Source: Ciceribacter sp. L1K22
GTDB taxonomy: Bacteria; Pseudomonadota; Alphaproteobacteria; Rhizobiales; Rhizobiaceae
Direction of reading: 5' to 3'
Length of the DNA stretch: 64,000 bases
Assembly (NCBI RefSeq): GCF_017599385.1
Contig: NZ_JAGFPK010000001.1
Location: 62,001-126,000 of the forward strand
Each line of letters opens with the position of its first letter. Within the stretch, counting starts at the first letter, position 1. A model generated the notes under the pieces. That model made no database searches, had not been told where the DNA came from, and was given only the letters and a program-made list of their open reading frames with translations. Made by a program: the position numbers and the translations under genes. Positions 37,027 through 47,205 of this stretch are shown piece by piece.

Positions 37027-37044
37027 CTGCCTCTTTCTTGGCAG
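37027..37044. promoter_or_regulatory. Palindrome upstream of the glnK promoter
   Basis: CTGCC-TCTTTCTT-GGCAG is a perfect inverted repeat 50 bases upstream of the glnK -24/-12 element. The distance suits an enhancer-binding site, but the sequence does not match the usual NtrC box, so its role is open. Confidence 0.35.
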
Positions 37045-37093
37045 CATCATTTATAACCTTTACTTTTCAATAACTTATTACGCCATTCGAATC

Positions 37094-37109
37094 TGGCACG
37101 CCCTTTGAA
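37094..37109 (+). promoter_or_regulatory. Sigma-54-type promoter of glnK-amtB
   Basis: TGGCACGCCCTTTGAA matches the -24 half of the RpoN consensus TGGCACG-N4-TTGCW perfectly and the -12 half with one change (GA for GC). It lies 87 bases before glnK. Nitrogen control of glnK-amtB through RpoN and NtrC is well known in rhizobia, which supports the call. Confidence 0.65.
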
Positions 37110-37132
37110 TGTATCTCGCCAGTCGCTGCTGA

Positions 37133-37534
<402 letters not shown>

Positions 37535-37561
37535 AGACGGCTGTAAGGGGAGTCATTTCTG

Positions 37562-38914
37562 ATGTCATTCACCAAGTTTTCCGCAACCCTCGGCGCCGCC
37601 GGCGCTGCGCTGCTGGCCCCGGCCATCGCCTTCGCGCAGGAAGCCGCACCGGCAGCCGCTGAAGCCGTGGCCGCCGCTCCGGTTCCGGACAAGGGCGATA
37701 CCGCCTTCATGTTCCTCTGCACCATCCTGGTGCTGTTCATGCTGATGCCGGGCCTCGGCCTGTTCTACGGCGGCCTGGTCCGCGCCAAGAACATGCTGTC
37801 CGTTCTGATGCAGTGCACGGTCGTCGGCGCGGCGATCATGCTCGCTTGGGTCATCTACGGCTACTCGTTCGCCTTCGGCGGCTCGACCAACGCCTTCTTC
37901 GGCGGCACGGCCAAGCTGTTCCTGTCCGGCGTCACCATGGATTCCACGGCTGCGACCTTCTCGGACGCCGTCATTCCGGAGTTCATCTTCATCCTCTTCC
38001 AGATGACCTTCGCCGCCATCACCCCGGCGCTGATCGTCGGCGCCTTCGCGGAACGCATCAAGTTCTCCGCGTCGGTTCTGTTCTGCCTTCTCTGGGTCAC
38101 GTTCGTCTACTTCCCGATCGCCCACATGGTCTGGGACGCAAACGGCCTTCTCTTCGGCTGGGGCGCTCTCGACTTCGCCGGCGGCACCGTCGTTCACATC
38201 AACGCAGGTGTTGCAGGTCTCATCGGCGCGATCATGGTCGGCAAGCGTACCGGCTACGGCAAGGACATGATGGCTCCGCACTCCATGACCCTCACCCTCG
38301 TCGGTGCGGCCATGCTCTGGGTCGGCTGGTTCGGCTTCAACGCCGGCTCCAACCTTGAGGCTTCCGGCGGCGCGATGCTCGCAACCGTCAACACCTTCAT
38401 CGCCACGGCTGCTGCGATCGTATCGTGGGTCGTTGTCGAAAGCTTCACCCGCGGCAAGGCCTCTATGCTCGGCGCCGCTTCGGGCATGATTGCCGGCCTC
38501 GTTGCCATCACGCCCGCTGCCGGTATTGCCGGTCCGATGGGCGCGATCATCATGGGTCTGCTCGTCTCGCCGATCTGCTACTTCTTCATCTCGGTGATCA
38601 AGAACAAGTTCGGTTACGACGACACCGCTGACGTCTTCGGCGTTCATGGCGTCGGTGGCTTCTTCGGCGCGCTGGCAACCGGCATCTTCGCCTCGTCCTC
38701 GCTGGGCGGCATCGGCTATGCCGAAGGCGTTACCATGGGCGGCCAGTTCATGACCCAGCTCTACGCGGTCCTCGTCACGATCGTCTGGTGCGGCATCGGC
38801 TCGGTGATCCTCTACAAGATCACCGACATCATCGTCGGCCTGCGCGTTCCGGTCGAAGCCGAGCGCGAAGGTCTCGACCTCGCCTCCCACGGCGAAGCCG
38901 CTTACCACTCGTAA
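37562..38914 (+). CDS. amtB: Ammonium transporter AmtB
   Basis: The 450-residue precursor has a cleavable signal (to about A-F-A-Q-E), an Ala/Pro-rich stretch and eleven helices. The twin pore histidines lie in [10 protein letters not shown] and F-G-V-H-G-V-G-G. The gate region is [13 protein letters not shown], and the external site includes W-D-A-N-G. It is cotranscribed with glnK from the RpoN-type promoter. Confidence 0.96.
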   Translation: MSFTKFSATLGAAGAALLAPAIAFAQEAAPAAAEAVAAAPVPDKGDTAFMFLCTILVLFMLMPGLGLFYGGLVRAKNMLSVLMQCTVVGAAIMLAWVIYGYSFAFGGSTNAFFGGTAKLFLSGVTMDSTAATFSDAVIPEFIFILFQMTFAAITPALIVGAFAERIKFSASVLFCLLWVTFVYFPIAHMVWDANGLLFGWGALDFAGGTVVHINAGVAGLIGAIMVGKRTGYGKDMMAPHSMTLTLVGAAMLWVGWFGFNAGSNLEASGGAMLATVNTFIATAAAIVSWVVVESFTRGKASMLGAASGMIAGLVAITPAAGIAGPMGAIIMGLLVSPICYFFISVIKNKFGYDDTADVFGVHGVGGFFGALATGIFASSSLGGIGYAEGVTMGGQFMTQLYAVLVTIVWCGIGSVILYKITDIIVGLRVPVEAEREGLDLASHGEAAYHS

Positions 38915-38959
38915 TAGACGATCGCGCCGGCTGGCCGGCGCGGCTCGACCTTCAACGAA

Positions 38960-38987
38960 GCCCGGATCGCAAGGTCCGGGCTTTTTT
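38960..38987 (+). terminator. Intrinsic terminator after amtB
   Basis: GCCCGGA (38960-38966) and TCCGGGC (38975-38981) form a seven-pair stem followed at once by six T. It closes the glnK-amtB operon 46 bases after the amtB stop. Confidence 0.9.
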
Positions 38988-39016
38988 CGTTGCCGTCGCC
39001 GCCGGACGCTCCATGG

Positions 39017-39032
39017 TTAATGCGACATTAAC
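39017..39032 (+). promoter_or_regulatory. CtrA-binding site upstream of ftsK
   Basis: TTAATGCGACATTAAC is a perfect match to the full CtrA consensus TTAA-N7-TTAAC. It sits 95 bases upstream of the ftsK start and after the amtB terminator, so ftsK is the only candidate target. It predicts cell-cycle control of this division gene. Confidence 0.72.
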
Positions 39033-39126
39033 CCTGGGCGACCTAGACTACCGACCGGTTTCGGTCTGTCCGCCTTGTTCAGGCGTGCCCGAAACGCGCG
39101 CTCCGAGTACAAGTCAAGGCAGGACC

Positions 39127-41805
39127 ATGAGCAGAAGCCATTCGGCCCACGTGGAGGATCACTCCAACCGCTTCGCGCTGAGCGCATTCGTCATCCGGCA
39201 GTTGCTGGCGCTCGGAGGCTTCGCGATCTTCCTCCTGTTGATGCTCGCCGTCGCCGCCCTTGCGACCTGGAACGTCGCGGACCCCAGCTTTTCCTACGCC
39301 ACCAGCAACGAGCCGACGAATATTCTCGGACGGCCGGGTGCCGCCTTCGCCGACATCATGATGCAGTTCCTCGGCCTTGCGAGCGTTCTGGCGCTGCTGC
39401 CGGTCTTGGCCTGGTCGCTCGCCCTCATCGCCGGCCGACGCATCTACCGGCTTCCCGCCCGGGTCGGCACCTGGGTTCTGGGCTCCCTGACAGCGGCCGC
39501 CTTGGTCGGCTGCGTGCCGCCGCCGGCCACCTGGCCGATCCCGAATGGCACCGGTGGCGTTCTCGGCGACATGCTTCTGCGTTTCCCGGCACTCTTCATC
39601 GGCGCCTATCCGACCGGCACGGCCGGTCTGGTGATCGGATCCCTGTTCGCCCTTCCGACCCTGTGGCTCATGCTGTTTGCGTCCGGCCTGATCGGCAACG
39701 AGCCGCGCGAGGAAGATCTCGTTCCCCGCCATGCTGCGCCGAGACGCCGCGAGGAACCGCGGCTCGACGACGACGAGGCGGAAGGTTTTGCCTTCGGCTC
39801 CCTGGCGCTCGGCGCCATGACCCATGGCTGGTACACCGCGCGCGCCCGCCTGCGCCGTCTGTTCGGCATGAAGTCCCGCCCCCAGGACGACTTCGACCAG
39901 CCCTACGATTTCAACGAGGACGACGCCGACCACTTCGACCCGCCGCATCGTGCCCGCATGATCCACGAGCCCTCGCTTGACGCCGGCCTCGACATCGCGC
40001 CCGAGCCCGCCCGCGTCCGGCCGAAACCGATCATCGCCGCACCGCCATCCGCCACCCGTGCAGCACCGCGCTTCGACGACGATCCGCCGTTCGACGTCGA
40101 CGATATGCCCCTGCCGGCCGGTATCCTCTCCGATGACGACGATGACCTCGACGAGGTGAAACCGACCATCCGTGCAAGAGCGGCCGACGAACGCGCAAGC
40201 CCACGCGTGGTGGCGCCGGCCGCGCGGCCCAAACCGGGCGCCCGCGTGGAACGGGAGGCCCAGGGCTCGCTGATCCGGCCGGAAGGCTTCCAGCTCCCCT
40301 CGGTGCACCTCCTGGCCGAACCCAAGGCCGTTGCGCGCGACGCGACGCTGTCGAAGGACGCACTGGAGCAGAATGCCCGCATGCTCGAAGGTGTGCTGGA
40401 AGACTTCGGCGTCAAGGGCGAGATCATCCACGTCCGCCCCGGCCCGGTAGTGACGCTCTACGAACTGGAACCCGCCCCCGGCATCAAGTCCTCCCGCGTC
40501 ATCGGCCTTGCCGACGACATCGCCCGCTCCATGAGCGCGATCGCCGCGCGCGTCGCCGTGGTGCCGGGCCGCAATGCCATCGGCATCGAATTGCCGAACC
40601 AGTCGCGCGAGACCGTCTACCTCCGCGAACTCGTCGCCTCGCGCGATTTCGAGACCAACAAGGCGAAACTCGCGATGGCGCTCGGCAAGACGATCGGTGG
40701 CGAACCCGTGATCGCCGACCTCGCCAAGATGCCGCACCTCCTCGTCGCCGGTACCACCGGCTCCGGTAAGTCGGTCGCCATCAACACCATGATCCTGTCG
40801 CTCGTCTACCGGCTTCCGCCGGAGAAGTGCCGCCTGATCATGATCGACCCGAAGATGCTGGAACTTTCCATCTATGACGGCATTCCCCACCTGCTCTCGC
40901 CGGTCGTCACCGATCCCAAAAAGGCGGTCGTCGCCCTGAAGTGGACCGTGCGCGAGATGGAGGAACGCTACAAGAAGATGTCGAAGATCGGCGTTCGCAA
41001 TATCGACGGCTTCAATTCCCGCGTCGAGCAGGCCATCGCCAAGGGCGAAGTGCTGACGCGCACCGTACAGACCGGTTTCGACCGCCAGACCGGCGAAGCT
41101 ATGTACGAGACCGAGGAATTCGATCTCCAGCCGATGCCCTACATCGTCGTCATCATCGACGAAATGGCCGACCTGATGATGGTCGCCGGCAAGGATATTG
41201 AAGGTGCCGTCCAGCGTCTGGCGCAGATGGCCCGCGCCGCCGGGATCCACGTGATCATGGCGACCCAGCGTCCCTCGGTCGACGTCATCACCGGTACGAT
41301 CAAGGCGAACTTCCCGACCCGCATCTCCTTCCAGGTGACGTCCAAGATCGACAGCCGCACCATCCTTGGCGAGCAGGGCGCCGAACAGCTGCTCGGCATG
41401 GGCGACATGCTCTACATGGCCGGTGGCGGCCGCATCCAGCGCGTCCACGGCCCCTTCGTCTCCGACAACGAGGTCGAGGAAATCGTCGCCTACCTCAAGA
41501 CCCAGGGCGCGCCGGAATATCTCGATGCGATCACCATCGATGACGACGACGAGGATGAAGGCGGCGGCCCGGCCGGCACGTCGAACCTGTCGGAATCCGA
41601 TGATCCCTACGATCAGGCAGTCGCCGTCGTCCTGCGTGACGGAAAGGCCTCGACATCCTATATCCAGCGCAGGCTCGGCATCGGCTACAACCGCGCCGCC
41701 TCGATCATCGAGCGGATGGAGAAGGAAGGCCTCGTCGGCCCGGCCAACCACGCCGGCAAGCGGGAAATCCTCGTGCCGACCGAAAGCGACATTATCGAAC
41801 GATAG
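39127..41805 (+). CDS. ftsK: DNA translocase FtsK
   Basis: The 892-residue protein has four N-terminal helices (about 22-48, 72-90, 105-125, 155-180) and an acidic Asp/Arg/Pro-rich linker to about residue 400. The motor follows, with Walker [14 protein letters not shown] (about 540) and Walker [13 protein letters not shown]-terminal gamma domain, [15 protein letters not shown], reads KOPS sites. It pumps chromosome ends through the septum and triggers dimer resolution. The frame is open further back into amtB, but ATG 39127 after AGGACC gives the normal N terminus. Confidence 0.94.
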   Translation: MSRSHSAHVEDHSNRFALSAFVIRQLLALGGFAIFLLLMLAVAALATWNVADPSFSYATSNEPTNILGRPGAAFADIMMQFLGLASVLALLPVLAWSLALIAGRRIYRLPARVGTWVLGSLTAAALVGCVPPPATWPIPNGTGGVLGDMLLRFPALFIGAYPTGTAGLVIGSLFALPTLWLMLFASGLIGNEPREEDLVPRHAAPRRREEPRLDDDEAEGFAFGSLALGAMTHGWYTARARLRRLFGMKSRPQDDFDQPYDFNEDDADHFDPPHRARMIHEPSLDAGLDIAPEPARVRPKPIIAAPPSATRAAPRFDDDPPFDVDDMPLPAGILSDDDDDLDEVKPTIRARAADERASPRVVAPAARPKPGARVEREAQGSLIRPEGFQLPSVHLLAEPKAVARDATLSKDALEQNARMLEGVLEDFGVKGEIIHVRPGPVVTLYELEPAPGIKSSRVIGLADDIARSMSAIAARVAVVPGRNAIGIELPNQSRETVYLRELVASRDFETNKAKLAMALGKTIGGEPVIADLAKMPHLLVAGTTGSGKSVAINTMILSLVYRLPPEKCRLIMIDPKMLELSIYDGIPHLLSPVVTDPKKAVVALKWTVREMEERYKKMSKIGVRNIDGFNSRVEQAIAKGEVLTRTVQTGFDRQTGEAMYETEEFDLQPMPYIVVIIDEMADLMMVAGKDIEGAVQRLAQMARAAGIHVIMATQRPSVDVITGTIKANFPTRISFQVTSKIDSRTILGEQGAEQLLGMGDMLYMAGGGRIQRVHGPFVSDNEVEEIVAYLKTQGAPEYLDAITIDDDDEDEGGGPAGTSNLSESDDPYDQAVAVVLRDGKASTSYIQRRLGIGYNRAASIIERMEKEGLVGPANHAGKREILVPTESDIIER

Positions 41806-41878
41806 GCCGCGGGCGAAAAATGCGCGTCACGAAGACGCCGCGATTTTCGCCCATGAGAGGCTAGCAAAGGAGAATCGA

Positions 41879-42544
41879 ATGACCGCCAACAGCAAGTTCC
41901 GCCCGGGTTCAGCCCTGTCACCGATCTCGCGCCGTGCCTTTGTCGCCGGCGCGGCCGCGGCTGGTGCCTGCCTCTGGCTGAACGCGCCGATGGCGCTCGC
42001 CGCCTCGGGTCCGCCGGAAGAAGCGCAGAGGGTCGCAGACCATTTCTCCTCGGTGAAGACGATGATGGGCGAGTTCGTCCAGTTCGGCCCGCGCGGCGAG
42101 CAGACCGGCGGCAAGTTTTATATCGAGCGCCCCGGCAAGCTGCGCTTCAACTACGAGAACCCTTCGCCGATGCGCGTCATCTCGGATGGCCGCAACGTCG
42201 TGATCGGCAACATGAAGCTGAAGACCTGGGACATCTATCCGCTGTCGAAGACACCGCTCAGCCTGCTTCTCTCCGACCGCATCGACCTCAATCACCAGAT
42301 GGTCCGCGGCGTCAAGCAGGAGGCCGACCTGACGACGATCGTGCTCGGCGACCGGACGATCTTCGGCGATTCGACCATCACCCTGATGTTCGACCCGAAG
42401 ACCTTCGAACTGCGCCAGTGGACCATCACCGACGCGCAGGCCAAGGACACCACGGTCATGATCTTCAACGTCCAGACCGGCGTGAACTTCGATGCCCGCG
42501 TCTTCGAGGTCCCCTATGCCGACGTCCACAAGCGCGGCGGCTGA
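41879..42544 (+). CDS. lolA: LolA-family outer-membrane lipoprotein carrier
   Basis: The 221-residue precursor has a signal with a twin arginine (S-P-I-S-R-R-A-F-V-A-G-A) ending at M-A-L-A-A-S, then a LolA-type half-barrel: K-T-M-M-G-E-F-V-Q-F, G-K-F-Y-I-E-R-P-G-K-L-R-F-N-Y. It carries lipoproteins from the inner to the outer membrane. ftsK-lolA adjacency is common in bacteria and supports the call. GGAGAATCGA precedes the ATG. Confidence 0.88.
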   Translation: MTANSKFRPGSALSPISRRAFVAGAAAAGACLWLNAPMALAASGPPEEAQRVADHFSSVKTMMGEFVQFGPRGEQTGGKFYIERPGKLRFNYENPSPMRVISDGRNVVIGNMKLKTWDIYPLSKTPLSLLLSDRIDLNHQMVRGVKQEADLTTIVLGDRTIFGDSTITLMFDPKTFELRQWTITDAQAKDTTVMIFNVQTGVNFDARVFEVPYADVHKRGG

Positions 42545-42656
42545 CGACAAGGGATAACCAGGCGCCGGCCCGCGTTTTGCCGGCCCGGCTCTGGCTTTGC
42601 GCCGCATCCCCCGTTAAGTTCCGCCGCATCTTTGATAGCGTATGGACTGTCGGCGC

Positions 42657-43460
42657 ATGGCTTTTTCCCTGACCACCTGGAACATCAATTCGGTACGGCT
42701 TCGCCTTCCCATCGTCGAACACTTCCTGAAACTGAAGAATCCGGACATTCTCTGCCTGCAGGAGATCAAGTGCCTGGAAGACCAGTTTCCGGCCGACGCG
42801 TTCAGGGCCCTCGGCTACGAGCACATCATCCTGCACGCCCAGAAGGGCTATCACGGTGTCGCGACCATCTCGAAGCTGCCGCTGACGGAGGACTACAGGC
42901 ACAATTACTGCGGCGTCGGCGATGCGCGCCATATCTCCGCGATTTTCGAACGCGGCGGCCGGCGCATTCGGCTCCACAATTTCTATGTCCCGGCCGGCGG
43001 CGACGAGCCGGACCGGACCATCAATCCGAAATTCGGCCACAAGTTGGATTTCGTCGAGGAGATGAAGGTGCTGCGTTCGGATGCCGAGGCCGACACCTCG
43101 TCAATTCTCGTTGGCGATCTCAACATTGCGCCGCTTGAAAACGACGTCTGGTCGCACAAGCAGATGCTGAAGATCGTCTCGCACACGCCGGTCGAGACCG
43201 AGGGCATGATGGAAATCATCCGGGCTGGAAACTGGGTGGATCTCATGCGACAGAACGTCGATCCCTCCGAGAAGATCTACACCTGGTGGAGCTACCGCGC
43301 CAAGGACTGGGCCGCTGCGGACCGGGGCCGCAGGCTTGACCATATCTGGTCATCGCCGGACCTCGGACCGAGGCTGCAAGACATTGAGATCCTGCGCGAA
43401 GCGCGCGGCTGGGAGCGGCCGTCGGACCACGTCCCCGTCACCGCCACCTTCGATCTTTGA
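42657..43460 (+). CDS. xthA: Exodeoxyribonuclease III
   Basis: The 267-residue enzyme of the exonuclease/endonuclease/phosphatase fold shows TTWNINSVR, L-C-L-Q-E-I-K-C, V-G-D-L-N-I-A-P, R-R-L-D-H-I-W-S-S and S-D-H-V-P-V, with all catalytic residues. It repairs abasic sites. ATG 42657 gives the usual start; ATG 42642 would add five residues. Confidence 0.93.
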   Translation: MAFSLTTWNINSVRLRLPIVEHFLKLKNPDILCLQEIKCLEDQFPADAFRALGYEHIILHAQKGYHGVATISKLPLTEDYRHNYCGVGDARHISAIFERGGRRIRLHNFYVPAGGDEPDRTINPKFGHKLDFVEEMKVLRSDAEADTSSILVGDLNIAPLENDVWSHKQMLKIVSHTPVETEGMMEIIRAGNWVDLMRQNVDPSEKIYTWWSYRAKDWAAADRGRRLDHIWSSPDLGPRLQDIEILREARGWERPSDHVPVTATFDL

Positions 43461-43475
43461 ATCGGACGTTCGGCG

Positions 43476-43931
43476 CTACTGGAAACGATGCTGTAGGGCC
43501 GACGCCTGTTGCGCGAGCGCTGCGATCGTTTCACGGATACGGTTTTCGACGGTGCGCGCCATCTCGGGATACTCCTCGATCAGGCGATGAAAGAGCGCGC
43601 GCGTGATCCGGATCACGTCGCCTTCCTCGAGCGCTACGGCCGTGAATTTCCGTTCCACCATCGTAGCAAGCGCAAGCTCGGAGAGAAGCGTTCCCTCGCC
43701 GACCACGCTCTCGATGACCTTGCCGCCATCCCGACCTTTTCTGGAAAGCTCGAACCTGCCGCCGGCGACGATATAGGCGCTCTCCGCCGGCGCGCGCTCC
43801 TGGAACAGCACCTCGCCGGCTTTGACCCGCCGGTGCTCCGCGCCAAAGGCGATCAGCCGCAACTGCTCGCGATCAAGGCCCTGAAAAAGAGGAACCGCAG
43901 CCAGCAGCGCTATGTCGTCGTTGAGCGCCAT
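43476..43931 (-). CDS. Cyclic nucleotide-binding domain protein, no DNA-binding domain
   Basis: The 151 residues are one cNMP/CAP-type beta-barrel (A-A-V-P-L-F-Q-G-L-D-R-E-Q-L, A-G-E-V-L-F-Q-E, G-E-G-T-L-L-S-E-L-A-L) with a C-terminal helix. There is no helix-turn-helix, so it is not a complete Crp/Fnr regulator. The phosphate-binding arginine of true cAMP sites is not obvious. It lies 14 bases after the response regulator gene, so both are likely cotranscribed. Confidence 0.88.
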   Translation of the reverse strand: MALNDDIALLAAVPLFQGLDREQLRLIAFGAEHRRVKAGEVLFQERAPAESAYIVAGGRFELSRKGRDGGKVIESVVGEGTLLSELALATMVERKFTAVALEEGDVIRITRALFHRLIEEYPEMARTVENRIRETIAALAQQASALQHRFQ

Positions 43932-43945
43932 CCGGCAGCCTCCTG

Positions 43946-44629
43946 TCAGGGTATGATCTTGTAGCCACCGTTTTCGGTGACCAGAATCTCCGCGCGCGAG
44001 GGATCGCGCTCGATCTTCTGCCGCAGACGATAGACATGCGTCTCGAGTGTGTGCGTCGTCACGCCGGAGTTATAGCCCCAGACTTCTTCCAGCAAGACGT
44101 CGCGTGTCACGACCTTCTGGCCGGCGCGATAGAGGTAACGAATGATCGCGGCCTCCTTTTCGGTGAGGCGGATCTTCTTGCCGTCTTCCGTCGTCAGCAG
44201 CTTCTGGCTGGGCTTGAAGATATACGGCCCGACGCCGAACGTCGCATCCTCGCTGTTCTCGTGCTGGCGCAACTGCGCGCGGATGCGGGCAAGCAGCACC
44301 GCGAACCGGAAGGGTTTCGTCACATAATCGTTGGCACCCGCCTCCAGCCCCAGGATCGTGTCCGAATCGGTATCATGTCCCGTCAGCATGATCACGGGCG
44401 CCTTGAAGCCGTTCTTCCTGAGAAGCTTGACCGCCTCGCGACCGTCCATATCCGGCAGGCCCACATCCATGATCATCAGGTCGACCTGCCCGGTCCTGAC
44501 CGCCTGGATCGCCTTGGTGGCGTTGGCCTCGTCCATCAGGGAAAATTCCTCATAGAGCGAGAGTTGCTCCACCAGCGTGCCGCGGAGATCGTCATCGTCA
44601 TCGACCAGAAGAATGGTACGCGCGGTCAT
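43946..44629 (-). CDS. OmpR/PhoB-family response regulator (possibly CenR-like)
   Basis: The 227 residues have a receiver domain (acidic D-D-D-D-D, phospho-Asp in M-I-M-D-V-G-L-P-D near 56, K in V-T-K-P-F-R-F) and a winged-helix effector (L-T-E-K-E-A-A-I-I-R-Y-L-Y, T-L-E-T-H-V-Y-R-L-R-Q-K-I). Sequence memory suggests the essential alphaproteobacterial regulator CenR, but that is unproven. No histidine kinase is adjacent. ATG 44629 is the family start; a long open extension upstream is discarded. Confidence 0.9.
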   Translation of the reverse strand: MTARTILLVDDDDDLRGTLVEQLSLYEEFSLMDEANATKAIQAVRTGQVDLMIMDVGLPDMDGREAVKLLRKNGFKAPVIMLTGHDTDSDTILGLEAGANDYVTKPFRFAVLLARIRAQLRQHENSEDATFGVGPYIFKPSQKLLTTEDGKKIRLTEKEAAIIRYLYRAGQKVVTRDVLLEEVWGYNSGVTTHTLETHVYRLRQKIERDPSRAEILVTENGGYKIIP

Positions 44630-44759
44630 CTCGTTTAACTCCCTTGTCTGCCCGGCCGGACTTCGCATGCCGTTCCGTGGCACGACCAGAACACAATAGC
44701 GTGTTGCTCTTGGTGCGGTGCTATGAATACACTCCAATTCACAGGCAAAGCAAAATCTC

Positions 44760-45317
44760 GTGAGCGAAATGGGGCGGAAACCGCACGGTATCAAGGGCAA
44801 GCCGACGCCGATCGTCGTCAGGACGGCCCCGCGTGACAGGTGCCGCGCGATTTTGCAGTTCGGCAGCCTCCGTTTGCCGGCGGCGCTTGGCCGCTCCGGC
44901 ATCACCAGCCGCAAGCGCGAAGGAGATGGCGCCACACCGAGGGCGGCCATGCCGGTTCTGGATGCCTATCGTCGCGGCGAGCGACGGCTCGCCCTGCTGT
45001 CGCAACTCCCTGTGAAACGCATCCGTCCCAACATGCTGTGGTGCGACGATCCACGTCATCCTGCCTACAATAGGCCGGTCAAAGCGCCCTTTCCCGCCGG
45101 TCATGAGAAGCTCCGGCGTTCCGATCATCTCTATGACATCTGCATCGTGCTTGACTGGAACATCGCAAGCCGCCGGCGCGGTTGCGGCTCCGCCATCTTC
45201 TTCCATATCGCGCGCCCGGACTATTCTCCGACAGAAGGATGCGTCGCGATCTCGTTCAGGGACATGCAGCGCCTGCTGCCGAAACTGACGAAGGGCACGC
45301 GGCTGATCGTCCTGTAA
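44760..45317 (+). CDS. L,D-transpeptidase (YkuD) family protein
   Basis: The 185-residue protein ends with the catalytic block G-S-A-I-F-F-H-I-A-R-P-D-Y-S-P-T-E-G-C-V-A-I-S (His and Cys, about residues 147-169) of YkuD L,D-transpeptidases, which form 3-3 peptidoglycan cross-links. No signal peptide is evident, so export is unexplained. The start is GTG 44760; ATG 44769 is an alternative. It is divergent from the response regulator. Confidence 0.82.
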   Translation: MSEMGRKPHGIKGKPTPIVVRTAPRDRCRAILQFGSLRLPAALGRSGITSRKREGDGATPRAAMPVLDAYRRGERRLALLSQLPVKRIRPNMLWCDDPRHPAYNRPVKAPFPAGHEKLRRSDHLYDICIVLDWNIASRRRGCGSAIFFHIARPDYSPTEGCVAISFRDMQRLLPKLTKGTRLIVL

Positions 45318-45418
45318 TGCCCTTCCATGCCCGCCCGGACTACCTATGTAGGGAATGCAGAATTGCCGGCCGCCCGGCCCGGCCTTTGTTCTTTTCCGTT
45401 TCACGAAGGATGTTTCAC

Positions 45419-46249
45419 ATGACCGATCAACCCATGATCACCCTTAATGACGGCAACGCCATCCCGCAGGTCGGCCTCGGCGTATGGCAGACGCCGAACG
45501 ACGAGGCGGCGCCTGCCGTGAAGGCGGCACTCGATGCCGGTTACCGCCACGTCGATACCGCCGCCGTCTACGAAAACGAGGAAGGCGTCGGCGAAGGCAT
45601 CCGCCAGTCGGGCGTTTCCCGCGGCGACATCTTCCTGACCACCAAGCTCTGGAACGGCGACCAGGGCTACGACCAGACGCTGAAGGCCTTCGATGCCAGC
45701 CTGAAGCGGCTTGGCACCGACTATGTCGATCTCTACCTGATCCACTGGCCGTCGCCGAACCGCGGCCTGTTCGTCGACACCTGGAAGGCCTTCGTGAAGC
45801 TCAAGGAGGAAGGCCGCGTCAAGTCGATCGGCGTATCGAACTTCTATCCGGAGCACATCGAGAAGATCGTTGGCGAAACCGGCGTCGTGCCTGTCATCAA
45901 CCAGATCGAGCTGCATCCGGATTTCCAGCAGAAGACCGCACGCGCCTTCCATGAGAAGCACGCCATCGCCACCCAGTCCTGGAGCCCGCTCGGCCAGGGC
46001 AAGCTCCTGAACAACCCGGTCATCGGCAAGATCGCCACGCGCCTCGGCCGCACGCCGGCGCAGGTGATCATCCGCTGGCACATAGAGAAGGGCCTCGTGG
46101 TGATCCCGAAATCGGTGACGCCGTCGCGCATTCGGGAAAACTTCCAGGTCTTCGATTTCGGCCTCCCGGCCGCCGACATCGCAGCGCTGGATGCTCTGGA
46201 CAGCAAGGACGCCCGCATCGGCCCGGATCCGAAGACGGCAACCTTCTGA
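45419..46249 (+). CDS. Aldo/keto reductase
   Basis: The 276-residue TIM-barrel enzyme has the AKR tetrad: Asp and Tyr in D-A-G-Y-R-H-V-D-T-A-A-V-Y-E-N-E, Lys in L-T-T-K-L-W, and His in L-I-H-W-P-S-P. The NADPH site is I-P-K-S-V-T-P-S-R-I-R-E-N. It resembles 2,5-diketo-gluconate reductase-type enzymes. GAAGGA precedes ATG 45419 by about eight bases; ATG 45410 is possible. Confidence 0.93.
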   Translation: MTDQPMITLNDGNAIPQVGLGVWQTPNDEAAPAVKAALDAGYRHVDTAAVYENEEGVGEGIRQSGVSRGDIFLTTKLWNGDQGYDQTLKAFDASLKRLGTDYVDLYLIHWPSPNRGLFVDTWKAFVKLKEEGRVKSIGVSNFYPEHIEKIVGETGVVPVINQIELHPDFQQKTARAFHEKHAIATQSWSPLGQGKLLNNPVIGKIATRLGRTPAQVIIRWHIEKGLVVIPKSVTPSRIRENFQVFDFGLPAADIAALDALDSKDARIGPDPKTATF

Positions 46250-46262
46250 TTCACGTGAGACA

Positions 46263-46292
46263 GGATCGGGCGACCGTAGGATCGCCCGATCC
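46263..46292. terminator. Strong hairpin between convergent AKR and EamA genes
   Basis: GGATCGGGCGA and TCGCCCGATCC are perfect eleven-base arms around an eight-base loop. There is no T run on either side, but the place between two convergent genes suits a bidirectional terminator or an mRNA end protector. Confidence 0.6.
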
Positions 46293-46295
46293 GGG

Positions 46296-47126
46296 TCAGA
46301 GACTGACCAGAATGGCGCCTGCGGCAACGACGATACAGGAGAACAGCCGTCTCGGCGTCAGCCGTTCGCCGAGGAATAGCGTGCCAATAAGCACGGCGAA
46401 GACGACGCTCGTCTCCCGTACAGCGGTCACGAGGCCGGCCGGGGCGAAGGAATAGGCCGCGACCACGAGGCCATAGGCCGCCATGGCCACGACCCCTCCC
46501 GCCACGGCCTTCCAGGTCAGGGGCGAGGACAGGTCGATCCTGAGCCGCCGTCTGGCGACCAGATAGCTCAGAGCCAGCATCACACCAAAAAGGAAAAGCA
46601 CCCACATGGCGTAGGCAACGGGGTTATTGACTTCGCCCACGCCCCTGGAATCGACCGTCGAGTAGCAGGCGATGATCAGCGCCGTCGCGAACGCAAAGGC
46701 AAGCGACGAGGTCACCGCCCGCCCCTTTCCGAACGACAGGCTCATGATTCCGGCCGCCACCAGCAGCACGCCGGCACTCTGCCAGAGCCCGAGCACCTCG
46801 CCGAAAAGAACGAATCCTCCGACAGACACGAGCAGCGGTACCGTTCCCCGTACGATCGGATAGACTTGTCCGAGCTCGCCATGTCGATAGGCCGCCACCA
46901 GGAAGTGGCTGTAGGCGACCTGCAGCACCGACGAGGCGAGAATGAACGGCCACGCCGAGGCACCCGGCAGAGGGAAATAGAGAATAAACGGCAGCGCGAT
47001 GACGGAGCCCGCGAGACTCATCACCGTCACCGACCACAGCCGGTCGGCGCCGGTCCGAAGGAACGCATTCCAGCTCGCATGCAGGATGGCGGCGATGAGC
47101 GCGAGAAGAACCGCGATGGTGCTCAC
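46296..47126 (-). CDS. EamA/DMT-family transporter
   Basis: The 276-residue protein has about ten helices in two EamA repeats (first begins L-A-L-I-A-A-I-L-H-A-S-W-N-A-F-L-R, second near residue 145). It ends with the family's L-F-L-G-E-R-L-T-P-R-R block. DMT transporters move metabolites or drugs; the substrate is unknown. The start is GTG 47126. A Pho box 80 bases upstream suggests phosphate-starvation control. Confidence 0.88.
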   Translation of the reverse strand: MSTIAVLLALIAAILHASWNAFLRTGADRLWSVTVMSLAGSVIALPFILYFPLPGASAWPFILASSVLQVAYSHFLVAAYRHGELGQVYPIVRGTVPLLVSVGGFVLFGEVLGLWQSAGVLLVAAGIMSLSFGKGRAVTSSLAFAFATALIIACYSTVDSRGVGEVNNPVAYAMWVLFLFGVMLALSYLVARRRLRIDLSSPLTWKAVAGGVVAMAAYGLVVAAYSFAPAGLVTAVRETSVVFAVLIGTLFLGERLTPRRLFSCIVVAAGAILVSL

Positions 47127-47205
47127 GAGGCCACCATCGGAGGGCCGGACCGGTCGCGGCCCGCAGTCGGTATCGAGCGTATCATGAAGGCTTCGGAGGG
47201 TTTTT

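Noticed and set aside
37565..38908. Long open frame opposite amtB
   Set aside because: It is a GC-rich antisense shadow with Asp/Arg/His-rich composition and no domain; amtB is unmistakable.
39079..41751. 890-codon open frame opposite ftsK
   Set aside because: Antisense shadow caused by high GC3 in ftsK; no recognisable motif.
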